64,000 nucleotides of DNA, from the NCBI GenBank assembly GCA_025358075.1, contig JANYKU010000003.1, positions 1 through 64,000 of the forward strand, read 5' to 3'. How positions within the stretch are numbered: the first letter of the stretch is position 1; the number at the start of each line of letters is the position of its first letter. Of the stretch, positions 37,257 to 47,040 are shown one piece after another. The notes beneath the pieces were generated by a model. It worked only from the letters and a program-made list of their open reading frames with translations, was not told where the DNA came from and made no database searches. The position numbers were made by a program, and so were the translations under genes. The DNA is from Ilumatobacteraceae bacterium. Its GTDB lineage: Bacteria; Actinomycetota; Acidimicrobiia; Acidimicrobiales; Ilumatobacteraceae.

Positions 37257-38570
37257 ATGTTCCAGTTTTTCGGTTTCCATCTTCCGCGCCACGTCTCGGG
37301 TGCTCGCGCGTCGACACCCACGCGTGTGCTCGCCGGCCAGTTGATCTCGGTGGCGGGTCTCATCGGTCGCCCAGTTCTCAACCAGAGCGGTTCAGAGATC
37401 GGCAGGGTTCGCGACGTGGTCGTGCGGTGGGACGAGTCGCTGTACCCCGCGGTGGCGGGTCTGGTGGTCAGAGTCGGTCGCCGGGCTTCGTTTCTGCACG
37501 CCTCGAGCATCGCCGGAGTGGACCGCGACGGGGTTTCGCTGCGGTCGGCTCAGCTCGACCTCCGTGACTTCGAGCGGCGAGCCGGCGAGATCACCCTTGG
37601 GCGCGATGTGCTCGACCATCAGTTGATCGATGTTGACGGTGTGCGGCTCGTCCGCGCCTCGGATCTCTACTTGGCGTCGTTCGCTGGGATGTATCGCCTG
37701 GTCGGAGTGGATGTGGGGTTCAACTCGCTCGCGCGTCGCCTGGGGCCAGCGCGCTGGCGGGCCTTGCCGACGCCCAGCCGGGTGATCGACTGGGCGACGA
37801 TTCAGCCGATCGCCAAGCCTGGCGAACCGGTCCGCATCGGTCGTACCCGTCAGGCGCTGCACAGGCTGCGCCCCGCCGAGCTGGCGGAACTGGTCGAAGA
37901 GCTCGGGGCCACTCAGGGGCAAGCGTTCGTGGCCGCGCTCGACCGTGGTGTGGCTGCCGATGTGTTGGAAGAGATGAAGGTCGAGCAGGTCGATGAGCTG
38001 CTCAACGAGATGGGCCGCGAACGGGCGGCCGACCTCCTCGCGGCGATGGCCCCCGACGAGGCGGCAGAAGCGTTGCGCGAGATGGACGACGACGATCGCC
38101 AAGAGGTGATGGAGCAGCTCGCTCCGGAGGTGCGCACCGGGCTGAGTCGATTGCTCGCCTACGAAGAGGGCACCGCCGGGTCGGTGATGACGACGACGAT
38201 GGTGGTGGTCACCTCGACAGCCACCGTCGACGAGGTGATCGCCGTGTTGATTCAGCGCACCGACGACCGGGCGGAGATCGATGGCGTCCTCGTGGTTGAC
38301 GCGGACGGTGCGCTCGTCGACGACGTGTCGTTGTACGAGCTCTTGGTCGCCCCGCGTTCCGTAACAGTGGCATCGCTTGCGGGCGCACCGTTGCCCGCGA
38401 CCGTTCACGAGGCCGACGACCTGGAGAACGTGTTGTCGATCTTCATCGATTCGCGTGACACCTCGGTGGTGGTCACCGACCACCAGCGGCGCCCAGTTGG
38501 TCGCATCCTCGCCGACGATGTCATCGACGCGTTGCTCGCCGATCGGCGGTTGGCTCGGAGAGCGTCATGA
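37257..38570 (+). CDS. PRC-barrel-like + MgtE N-domain + CBS protein (no membrane domain), metal-transport associated
   Basis: LRPAELAELVEELGATQGQAFVAALDRGVAADVLEEMKVEQVDELLNEMGRERAADLLAAMAPDEAAEALREM; CBS region EEGTAGSVMTTTMVVVTSTATVDEVI. Confidence 0.85.
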   Translation: MFQFFGFHLPRHVSGARASTPTRVLAGQLISVAGLIGRPVLNQSGSEIGRVRDVVVRWDESLYPAVAGLVVRVGRRASFLHASSIAGVDRDGVSLRSAQLDLRDFERRAGEITLGRDVLDHQLIDVDGVRLVRASDLYLASFAGMYRLVGVDVGFNSLARRLGPARWRALPTPSRVIDWATIQPIAKPGEPVRIGRTRQALHRLRPAELAELVEELGATQGQAFVAALDRGVAADVLEEMKVEQVDELLNEMGRERAADLLAAMAPDEAAEALREMDDDDRQEVMEQLAPEVRTGLSRLLAYEEGTAGSVMTTTMVVVTSTATVDEVIAVLIQRTDDRAEIDGVLVVDADGALVDDVSLYELLVAPRSVTVASLAGAPLPATVHEADDLENVLSIFIDSRDTSVVVTDHQRRPVGRILADDVIDALLADRRLARRAS

Positions 38571-39814
38571 CCTCGCTCCCTGCGCGCCGCCGGCCAGGTC
38601 GCCGAATCGCCGCGGTGATCGCGGTGATGGGCCCCGGGCTCATCGCCGCGAATGCCGGCAACGACGCCGGCGGCATCGCGACATATGCGTCGGCCGGCGC
38701 GCAGTTCGCCTACCGCACGTTGTTCGTGATGGTCATCGTCACCGTCGCGCTGATTGTCGTGCAGGAGATGTCTGCCCGGCTCGGGGTGTACACCGGTGAG
38801 GGACTGGTCTCGCTCATCCGCGAGCAGTTCCCATTGCGCTGGGGTGCGTTTGCCACTGGGTGTCTGGTGATCGCCAATCTCGGCCTCGTCGTCTCCGAGT
38901 TCGCCGGCATCGGTGCCGCACTCGAACTGCTGCACGTGTCGCGGTATCTCTCGGTACCGCTCGCAGCGATCGTGCTGTGGTCGCTCGTCGTGTTCGGTTC
39001 CTACCGGTACGTCGAGCGGGTCTTCCTCATCCTCACCCTGCCGTTCCTGGCCTACCCGATCGCGGCCGTGCTGGGTCACCCCTCGTGGACCAAGGTCGCA
39101 ACGAACACGGCTCTGCCGCACCTGCTGGGCTCGCGGACCTTCCTCGTCGTGGTGGTCGCGCTCATCGGCACAACGATCACCCCGTACATGCAGCTCTACC
39201 AGGCCGCAGCCGTGGCCGACCGCGGCACGGGGGTCGACAACTACCGAGCCGCCCGCCGCGACGCCATCACCGGCTCGATCTTCTGCAACGTCATCAGCAT
39301 GACGATCATCATCGCGACCGCTGCAGCCATCGGTGGGAGCGGACCGCTCAGTTCCACCAAGCAAGCCGCGCTTGCGCTCGAGCCGGTGGCAGGAAGCGCG
39401 GCGACCGCGTTGTTCGCGATCGGACTTCTCGGCGCGTCGGCCCTTGCTGCCGCCGTCGTGCCGTTGTCCACTGCCTATGCCATCGCTGAGGCCGTTGGAG
39501 CCGAGCGGTCGGTTTCCCGCCGGTTCAGAGAGGCTCCACTGTTCCTCGGGCTGTTCACCGGGCAGATCGTGATCGGGGTGATCGTGGCCCTCGCGCCCGG
39601 CAACCTGATCGACTTGTTGATCAACACCCAGATCCTCAACGGAGTGATCAGCCCGATCTTTCTCACGTTCATCCTTCTCCTGGCAAATCGACGCAGTCTG
39701 CTCGGCAGCGCCGCAAACGGCCCTTGGTTCCGAGTCGTCGCGACGGCTTGTGTCGGTCTCGCTGCAACGCTGGCGATGACGGTTGTCGTCATCACCGTCA
39801 GCGGCTGGCTCTGA
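38567..39814 (+). CDS. NRAMP-family divalent metal transporter
   Basis: MGPGLIAANAGNDAGGIATYASAGAQF; TTITPYMQLYQAAAVAD; ATGA overlap with preceding gene. Confidence 0.92.
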   Translation: MTSLPARRRPGRRIAAVIAVMGPGLIAANAGNDAGGIATYASAGAQFAYRTLFVMVIVTVALIVVQEMSARLGVYTGEGLVSLIREQFPLRWGAFATGCLVIANLGLVVSEFAGIGAALELLHVSRYLSVPLAAIVLWSLVVFGSYRYVERVFLILTLPFLAYPIAAVLGHPSWTKVATNTALPHLLGSRTFLVVVVALIGTTITPYMQLYQAAAVADRGTGVDNYRAARRDAITGSIFCNVISMTIIIATAAAIGGSGPLSSTKQAALALEPVAGSAATALFAIGLLGASALAAAVVPLSTAYAIAEAVGAERSVSRRFREAPLFLGLFTGQIVIGVIVALAPGNLIDLLINTQILNGVISPIFLTFILLLANRRSLLGSAANGPWFRVVATACVGLAATLAMTVVVITVSGWL

Positions 39815-39824
39815 CTCCGCGTGC

Positions 39825-41489
39825 CTACGAGCGCTCGGTTTGGTCTCGACCGAGGAGATCGTTGGCAACTCCCCAGCCGATCGAAAGCGCAGCCTCCGAG
39901 CTCGACAACGCATCGACGAAGTCGGCGCCGTCGATGGTGATCAACCTCGTGGGGCAGGTGGCGACGACCGTTGCGGTACGGCCGGTGTTGCGGAGCAAGG
40001 CGATCTCGCCGAACTGGTCGCCGGGCCCGAGCGTTCCGACGCTCCGCCCGGCCCGCGACACCACGACCTCACCTTCGGCGATCACATAGAACAGCTCGCC
40101 GGGATCGCCTTCGGTCACGACCACGTCTCCCGTCGACTTCTCGGCGGTGTCGGACCGCGTCGCCAACTTCTCGAGCGTGGTCGGTGGCAGCGGTGACAAC
40201 AGCGGGATGCGGGTGAGCAAGGCGAGCACTTCGGGCAGGGGTTCGGAGTGATCGTCGATCGATCGGAACTTCGAGAGCAGCACCAGCGAGACCGCCGGCA
40301 GGATCGACCCGACCACGATCAACACAGTGCGCAGACCGAGCGAGGAGATCAAGGCTGGCGCAGCAAGCGATCCGAGGCCGCCCATCGCGATGCCGAACGT
40401 GTAGAGCACGCCGAACACGCGCCCCAGAGTTCGGTCGATACCGAGGCGCTGGATGAGGGTGAAGCCGGCGACGTCGAGGATCGCGTTGCCGACGCCGATG
40501 GTGAGCAAGGCGGCGATGGCGACGACGGTGTTGGGGAGCAGACCGACGACGGCGATCGGGAAGCCCCACAGAACGAGGGCGAGCACGAACGGTTTGGCGA
40601 GTCGTCGGTGCCCGGTCAACGTCACCGCGTACATCGCGCCGACGATTCCGCCGACGCCCATCGCCGCGGCCAGCCAGCCAACACCACTGCTGCCCAAGTG
40701 GATCAGATCGAACGAGACCGACACGAGCAGCACGCCGAGTATCCCGCGAACGAAGATCTGGGCGACGAAGCATCCGACGATGACGGCCATGTCGACGTTG
40801 GCACGGAGCTCCGTGAGGCCACCCATCAAGGCGTCTCGCGGACGATCACGTACCCGTCTCATCGCCTTCGATGGGTCGACGTCGACGTTGATCCCGACGA
40901 CTGCCGACATTCCGCCGAGTGCGGCCAGCGATGACACCGCAACGACGACCCACGGATCGACGCTGAGCAGCAGCAGTGCGGCGAGCGCCGGACCGAGGAA
41001 GGTGACCACTCCTTCCAGCGTTCCCGCGGTGACGTTCATGGCCACCAGCTCTGCGGGAGAACGAGCCACCAATGGGGCCAGCGCGAGGTGCGCAGGACGG
41101 TAGGGCGTGCCGGCGATGCTGTTGAGCGCGATGAGGCCGTAGACCACGGCGGCCGGCGCGTCCGATGCCAGCGCACCGGCGATGGCCAGTTGCGCCGCGG
41201 TCATCACCAAGAAGACGAGGGTGACGACGCGTCGTCGAGGGAAACGGTCTGCGGCCCACGCGCCGAAGGGGAGCGCGACTGCACCGGGAAGGAGGCGGGC
41301 CAACCCGACGAGGCCGACGGCCGACGTACCGCCATGTCGAAACGCCCAGACCGACAGGCCAACCATCAAGATCCCGTCGACCATGAAGTACGCGGCCCAC
41401 CCGAGCTGCAGACGGCGCAGATCCCGTGACCGCATGACATCGACGACGGCCTCGACGCGCCGTCCGAGTGCTCGCCTTCCGTGCGCCAT
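39825..41489 (-). CDS. MFS transporter with C-terminal cyclic-nucleotide-binding domain
   Basis: 12-TM MFS region then VVVTEGDPGELFYVIAEGEVVVSRAGRSVGTLGPGDQFGEIALLRNTGRTATVVA. Confidence 0.92.
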   Translation of the reverse strand: MAHGRRALGRRVEAVVDVMRSRDLRRLQLGWAAYFMVDGILMVGLSVWAFRHGGTSAVGLVGLARLLPGAVALPFGAWAADRFPRRRVVTLVFLVMTAAQLAIAGALASDAPAAVVYGLIALNSIAGTPYRPAHLALAPLVARSPAELVAMNVTAGTLEGVVTFLGPALAALLLLSVDPWVVVAVSSLAALGGMSAVVGINVDVDPSKAMRRVRDRPRDALMGGLTELRANVDMAVIVGCFVAQIFVRGILGVLLVSVSFDLIHLGSSGVGWLAAAMGVGGIVGAMYAVTLTGHRRLAKPFVLALVLWGFPIAVVGLLPNTVVAIAALLTIGVGNAILDVAGFTLIQRLGIDRTLGRVFGVLYTFGIAMGGLGSLAAPALISSLGLRTVLIVVGSILPAVSLVLLSKFRSIDDHSEPLPEVLALLTRIPLLSPLPPTTLEKLATRSDTAEKSTGDVVVTEGDPGELFYVIAEGEVVVSRAGRSVGTLGPGDQFGEIALLRNTGRTATVVATCPTRLITIDGADFVDALSSSEAALSIGWGVANDLLGRDQTERS

Positions 41490-41604
41490 CGGCGCTCATC
41501 CTACGAAGTGCTCGCCAGCGGCCAGACCGTCAGAAGCTCCGTGTGGCACCCCTTGTGTAGCGTGCTCGGTAGCGACTTCCCCGTTGTTCGAACCGTGATC
41601 GTCG

Positions 41605-42843
41605 GTGTTGAAAGGGGTGGTCGTGTCTGTTTGTGGATTGGTCGAGTCGATCGCCGCGGTCGCCCTGCCGTGCGCGGATCAACACGTGATCGAGCGTGTC
41701 CTCACCGACGTACGTCAGGTGCGGGGTTGGTTGGATTCGGTCGAGGTCGCCGCTGCTCGACGTCTGTCGGAGTTGGCGTCGGTGTCGCCGTCGTTGTTTC
41801 CGGAGCAGGTGGTGGCGCATGCGGGTCGGGTGTCGCTGGTCGAGGCGTCGAAGGGGTTTGACCGGGCCAAGACCACCGCGGCGATGCCTGAGTTGCGCGC
41901 GGTGTTGGAGCAGGGTGCTGCGTCGGCGGCGCATGTTGATGTAGTCACTCGGGCGTTGCGGCCGCTCTCGGTCGAGCACAGGCAACGGTTGGCCGAGCGT
42001 GGTCGGGTGTTGGCTGAAGCGGCGGCGGAGCTACCGTGTGATGACTTTGCCCGGGTGGTGCGTAGCGAGGTTCGCCGGATCTGCGCCGACGACGGCATCG
42101 ATCGCCTGGCGCGGCAGCGGCGGGCGACGAGCCTGCGCACCTGGGTTGATCGTGAGTCGGGGATGTGGTGTCTGCGTGGCGAGTTCGACCCGGAGACCGG
42201 GGCGATCCTCGATCGCAGGTTACGTAACACCGTCGAGACCCTGTTCCGTGACCGCACTCCCGAGACGTGTCCGACGGATCCGGTGCTGCGCCAGCAGCAT
42301 TTGCGGGCGTTGGCACTGTACGGATTGACCGCCGGTAAACCGGCCAAAGGTCGGGCTCGAACCCGGATCGATGTGTCGTTGTTGATCGACATCGGCACCT
42401 TGGTCAATGGTGTGCATGATGGTTCGGTGATCGATGTTGGGGTGCCGGTCGAGTTGCCGGTGGAAACGTTGCGACGGATGGTGTGTTGTGCGGAGGTGAT
42501 CGTGCCGATCATCGTTGCCGCCGACGACACGTCGTTGTATCTGGGTCGCGAATCTCGAGTTGCCAATCGGGCGCAGCGCCGGGCGTTGCGGGTGATGTAT
42601 CGGGGGTGTGCGATTCCGGGGTGTTCGGCAGCGTTCGATGATTGCGACATCCATCATCTGCGCTGGTACCGCAATGGTGGTCGATCCGATATCGACAACT
42701 TTCTACCGTTGTGTCACCGGCATCATCACTGTGTTCATGAGGGCGGCTGGAAACTGGCTCTCGACGCTCGCCGCAACCTGACCATCGCCTACCCCGACGG
42801 CCAAATCATGACCACCGGACCACCCAAGATCAGAGGCCGATGA
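41605..42843 (+). CDS. DUF222/HNH endonuclease (REP13E12-like family)
   Basis: HNH motif YRGCAIPGCSAAFDDCDIHHLRWYRNGGRSDIDNFLPLCHRHHHCVHEGGWKL. Confidence 0.92.
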   Translation: MLKGVVVSVCGLVESIAAVALPCADQHVIERVLTDVRQVRGWLDSVEVAAARRLSELASVSPSLFPEQVVAHAGRVSLVEASKGFDRAKTTAAMPELRAVLEQGAASAAHVDVVTRALRPLSVEHRQRLAERGRVLAEAAAELPCDDFARVVRSEVRRICADDGIDRLARQRRATSLRTWVDRESGMWCLRGEFDPETGAILDRRLRNTVETLFRDRTPETCPTDPVLRQQHLRALALYGLTAGKPAKGRARTRIDVSLLIDIGTLVNGVHDGSVIDVGVPVELPVETLRRMVCCAEVIVPIIVAADDTSLYLGRESRVANRAQRRALRVMYRGCAIPGCSAAFDDCDIHHLRWYRNGGRSDIDNFLPLCHRHHHCVHEGGWKLALDARRNLTIAYPDGQIMTTGPPKIRGR

Positions 42844-42853
42844 ACCGGCTGGA

Positions 42854-43144
42854 TCATTGTCGAGAAGATCTTCGGAGTACCCGTTGCCACAGCCGGCGCT
42901 TGGGCGGGGTCCAATCGCGGAATGCGTCGAGCAGTGCTTGGCGGCCGGGATCGGAAAGGTTCTGCTCGGAGATCGACCCGAGGGCCAGAACCGTCTCGCG
43001 GATCTGCTCCACGTACTCCGTGCACCCGTCGCAGAGGGCCAGGTGCTGGTCGAAGCGTTGTCGAAGTTCGGGTGACATCGTGCCGTCGAGGTACTCGGTC
43101 ACGATCTCGACGAGCTCGATGCAGGTCAGCGGAGCCGCGGTCAT
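42854..43144 (-). CDS. Anti-sigma factor, zinc-finger (ZAS/zf-HC2) type
   Basis: IVTEYLDGTMSPELRQRFDQHLALCDGCTEYVEQI; ATGA overlap with sigma factor. Confidence 0.9.
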   Translation of the reverse strand: MTAAPLTCIELVEIVTEYLDGTMSPELRQRFDQHLALCDGCTEYVEQIRETVLALGSISEQNLSDPGRQALLDAFRDWTPPKRRLWQRVLRRSSRQ

Positions 43145-43833
43145 TGCGTCACCTCGTTCTGCGCTGGGTCACCGAAGTAGACCTCGAGGTCGCGCCGCAC
43201 CGCGCTACGCGCCCGATGCAGCAAGATGCGCTGGTTGCCCGGTGAGAGGTCGAGCAAGGTGCACACTTCGGCGGGCTCCAAGCCGTCGACGTCACGCAGG
43301 GCGATCACCGCTCGCTGACGTTCCGGAAGATTTTCAAGACTGGAGTCAATCACGGCACGTGTTTCATTCGCCAGAAGCTCGGCCTCCGGTGTCGGCCACG
43401 GTGTCGGCGGCTGGCGCCATCCGCTGGCGTTTGGTTCGTTGGGTCCGTGGAAGCGTTCCGGGTCGACGGTCGGGCCGCCGTCGTCTCGGAACGCCGATGA
43501 GAATGGCACGACACGTTGATCCTTCACGCCTCTCGTCTTGGCCATGTTGAGCACGATCTGAAAGACCCAGGTCCGCAACGATGAGCGGCCTTCGAAGCCG
43601 TCGATGCCACGCAGCGCAGCGATCCAACTCTCTTGCACGACGTCCTCGGCGGACTCGCGAGTCGCGACGTGCATACGGGCCAGCCGCAACATCGCCGGAG
43701 ACCATTCATCGACGAGTCGAGCGAACAAGCGCTCGTTGCCGGAGCGCAATGCCGCGATGATGTCCGCGTCGCTACGTCCCTTCACGTCGTCGCGCTTCGT
43801 CCCGATTTTCCTCACGCGCCGGAACGGTAGCAA
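43141..43833 (-). CDS. ECF RNA polymerase sigma factor
   Basis: ARMHVATRESAEDVVQESWIAALRGIDGFEGRSSLRTWVFQIVLNMAKTRG; LPERQRAVIALRDVDGLEPAEVCTLLDLSPGNQRILLHRARSAVR. Confidence 0.94.
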   Translation of the reverse strand: MLPFRRVRKIGTKRDDVKGRSDADIIAALRSGNERLFARLVDEWSPAMLRLARMHVATRESAEDVVQESWIAALRGIDGFEGRSSLRTWVFQIVLNMAKTRGVKDQRVVPFSSAFRDDGGPTVDPERFHGPNEPNASGWRQPPTPWPTPEAELLANETRAVIDSSLENLPERQRAVIALRDVDGLEPAEVCTLLDLSPGNQRILLHRARSAVRRDLEVYFGDPAQNEVTQ

Positions 43834-43963
43834 CGCTCATCTTGCAGACGGCGTCGCCTTCGGCGCGTGACACTCGGCAACTTTTTTTGGCGACCGCGCG
43901 TAACGCCGACAACTTCGTCACGACAGACGTGGCAAAGCAACACGACTCATGGAGGTCTCACAC

Positions 43964-45125
43964 ATGCATTCACTCACCCGACTCTTTTCTGCAGGCGCGC
44001 TCGCCGCGGCCGCGTTCGGCGTTCTGGCCCAGCCCGCGTTTGCGAAGGGCAGAGACGATCATCACGCTCGCGATCAACGCGCTGTGTTCGTCCCGACCAA
44101 CGAAGCCACCGGCAACCACATCGTCGCCTACGACCGTGGCAGCGATGGAAACCTCACGTTCGCGGCGAGCTTTGCCACCGGCGGGCAGGGCGGTTCTCTC
44201 AGTGGCGCGGCGGTCGACAAGCTGGCCTCGCAGGGCTCGCTGACCTACGACTCGAGCCACCACCTGCTCTACGCGGTCAACGCAGGCAGCAACACCGTCT
44301 CCGTGTTCAGAGCCGACGGGTTCGCAGCTCTCGCTCCGTCAGTTGATCAGCTCTGGAGGCACGTTCCCGGTGAGCGTTGCCACCTACGGCAACCTGGTCT
44401 ACGTGCTGAACGCACGAAACGGTGGCACCATCCAGGGCTTCCGAGTCGATGACGGCCACCTGCACGCCATCCGCAATTCGAACCGGTCATTGGGCCTGGC
44501 GATCATCACTGGGGGAACCGAGTTCCTCAACACCCCCGGCCAGGTCAGCTTCACCCCTGACGGTGCCCACCTGATCGTCACGACCAAGGCCAATGGCAGC
44601 CACATCGACGTCTTCGGCGTCGGCCACGACGGTCGAGTGTCTGATTCGTTCGTCGCCAATTCGTCGACCACACCCGTGCCGTTCGGTATCGCGTTCGATG
44701 CAGCAGGCCACCTCGCCATCGCCCAAGCCGGCGGCAGCACAGTGGCAACGTACGACGTCAACGCCGACTCGACGATCAGCCCGATCGACACGTTGGCCGA
44801 CGGCCAGGCAGCCCTGTGCTGGATCGCCGCAGCGGACGGTTCGTTCTATGTTGCCAATGCCGGCGGCGATGGCACGGGTACGAACGGAAGCATCAGCGGG
44901 TACCGCGTCGACTCCAACGGACAGCTGACCGTGTTCACGACGTCGTTCACCGACAAGGGCGCGACTGACCTGACGGTGAGCCCAGACGGTGGCTATCTCT
45001 ACGCGGACACCGGCGCAAGCGGCATCGTCGACGGCTTTGCCATCAATTCCGACGGCACCCTGCACGCCCTCACACCGGTCTCGGTGCCGGGCGGTGCCGA
45101 TCTCGAGGGAATTGTGGCCATCTGA
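43964..45125 (+). pseudogene. Secreted lactonase-like beta-propeller protein, disrupted by a frameshift
   Basis: Signal peptide MHSLTRLFSAGALAAAAFGVLAQPAFA; ORF 43949..44452 (frame A) continues homologously in ORF 44343..45125 (frame B); removing 1 nt in gggttcg at 44318-44322 joins them as ...FRADGSQLSLRQLISSGGTFPVS... Confidence 0.8.
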
Positions 45126-45205
45126 GCCACCCTGAGTCCGAGCAATCACTGCTGAAGCGGAGCGGCGCCTGCGAGGGCGCTGATCCGTAGCGCGTCGGCG
45201 CTCAG

Positions 45206-46437
45206 CTACATCCGGTCGATCGGCAATCCGAAGCGGGCCTGTGTGACTGTGCGGGCGCGGAAGTCGAACTGGTGGATGGAGTTGGAGCGGAACGCGCAGA
45301 GGTCGCGCCAGTAGCGCTGCATGCGTCGGTCATCGAGGGAAGACCCAGAGCCTGCCGTTCGGAACAACAGCTCGCCGGCCTCCCACGACAATCTGGCTGC
45401 AGTCTGAACCATGCCGTACAGGCGCCAATGATCTTCCGACGAGACCGGCCGACCAGTCTCGACCGCGTTGCCGGCCAGTTCCATGTACAGCTCGCCGGAG
45501 CGCATCATGATCGCGTGAGCGGCGTCGACCCAGCCGAGCGCCATGCCGAAGGAGCGCTGATAGTCGGGGTCCATGCATCGCTTCGTGGAACTGTTTCCAC
45601 TCATCGAAACGGTCACGGTCGTGCCGAGCATCTCTTCGTACTCATCGATCATCGCTCGTGCCGCACCGACCTGCACAACGGTCAGCTCCGAGATGGCAAA
45701 CCCCATGAAGCCGCCGGCATACATCGGGTTGCCATGGATCTCCGCGCCGGGCAGCAGCTCGGTGGTCATCGGCCATTCACCGAGGAACTGCGGAACCGAC
45801 GATGTGTGGTGGGTCGGCACGAAGGCATCGTCGATGACGACGCTGTTGGATCCCGATCCCTTCAGGCCGATGAGGTCGCCCCAGTCGTCGGGCACCTCGT
45901 AGCCGTCGCGGGGGACAACCACCAGCAGGGTCTCGGCGGGGTCAGACCCTTCGACGTCGGCCAGGCCCATGAAATGGGTGGAGTACGGAACGCCCGATGC
46001 GTAGCGCCACTGACTCGGTAGCCGCCATCGACGGGGTGTGCCGGTCGGGTGCCGGGGAAGTTGCCGACGCTCAACGGGGCGACGAAATGTCCGTCAGGGC
46101 CGGCGATCTCGGCCTGAGCCTCCTGCGAGAACGACGAGCCGAGCTGCAGCGCGTGCCCGGCGCCGAGGCACAGCATCCAACCGGTGGACGGGCAGCCTCG
46201 GGCGATCTCGATGATCGTTCGGTAGAAGGTCTGGATGTCGAACTCGTAGCCGCCGAACATGCGCGGTTGCAGGATGCGGTAGAAGCCGGCCTCGACGAAC
46301 GCGTCGTGCATGTCCTTCGAGTAGCGACTGTTGGCCTCGGTGTGGGCTTGATCGTCGCGGAGACGGGACCGCAACCCGACCGCTCGGGCCACCATCTGAT
46401 CGGGTCGGAGGCCTGGTTCGGGCACGTCGAAGCTCAT
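45206..46437 (-). pseudogene. Acyl-CoA-dehydrogenase-fold flavin monooxygenase-like protein (HsaA/HpaB type), disrupted by a frameshift
   Basis: ORF 45862..46437 carries the N-terminal half, ORF 45206..45970 the C-terminal half, in different − strand frames; join near 46008-46013 (...GGYRVS | WRYASGVPYSTHFMGLADV...). Confidence 0.8.
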
Positions 46438-46492
46438 CGGGTGACCTTAGGCATAGCTACATTCGACTCGATCAACGGAAACGGAGGACTGC

Positions 46493-47026
46493 GTGGACAA
46501 CGGGATCGTCGTGCGACGGGTCACCCTCGCAGCGGGCCTCGCTCGGGCGCTGGCCGATGTGTTGATCGACTGTGTCGAAGGCGGCGCATCCGTGGGCTTC
46601 ATGCTCCCGCTCGAGCCGGAACGGGCCGAGTCGTATTGGTCGGCCACGCTCGACAGCGCGTCGCGCGGCGAGCGAATCCTGCTGGTAGCCGAGGACGTCG
46701 ACGCGGGTGCGGTGGTAGGTACGGTCCAAGTGATCCTCACCACACAGGAGAACCAACCTCATCGTGGTGAGATCTCCAAGATGTTGGTGCATCGTCGAGC
46801 TCGGCGACGCGGGGTCGGCGAAGCGCTGATGCGCGAGGCGGAGGCAGCTGCGCTCCAAGCAGGCAGAACACTGTTGGTGCTCGACACGGCAAGTGCCGAT
46901 GCCGAACGTCTCTACGATCGTCTCGGCTGGAAGCGAGTCGGTTCGATCCCCGACTATGCGCTGTGGCCGGACGGTGGCTTGGTCGACACGATCATCTTCT
47001 ACAAAGACCTGACGACTCGCGCCTGA
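46493..47026 (+). CDS. GNAT-family N-acetyltransferase
   Basis: GEISKMLVHRRARRRGVGEALMREAEAAALQAGRTLLVLDTASADAERLYDRLGWKRVG. Confidence 0.92.
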   Translation: MDNGIVVRRVTLAAGLARALADVLIDCVEGGASVGFMLPLEPERAESYWSATLDSASRGERILLVAEDVDAGAVVGTVQVILTTQENQPHRGEISKMLVHRRARRRGVGEALMREAEAAALQAGRTLLVLDTASADAERLYDRLGWKRVGSIPDYALWPDGGLVDTIIFYKDLTTRA

Positions 47027-47040
47027 CGGTGCCCGCAGAC

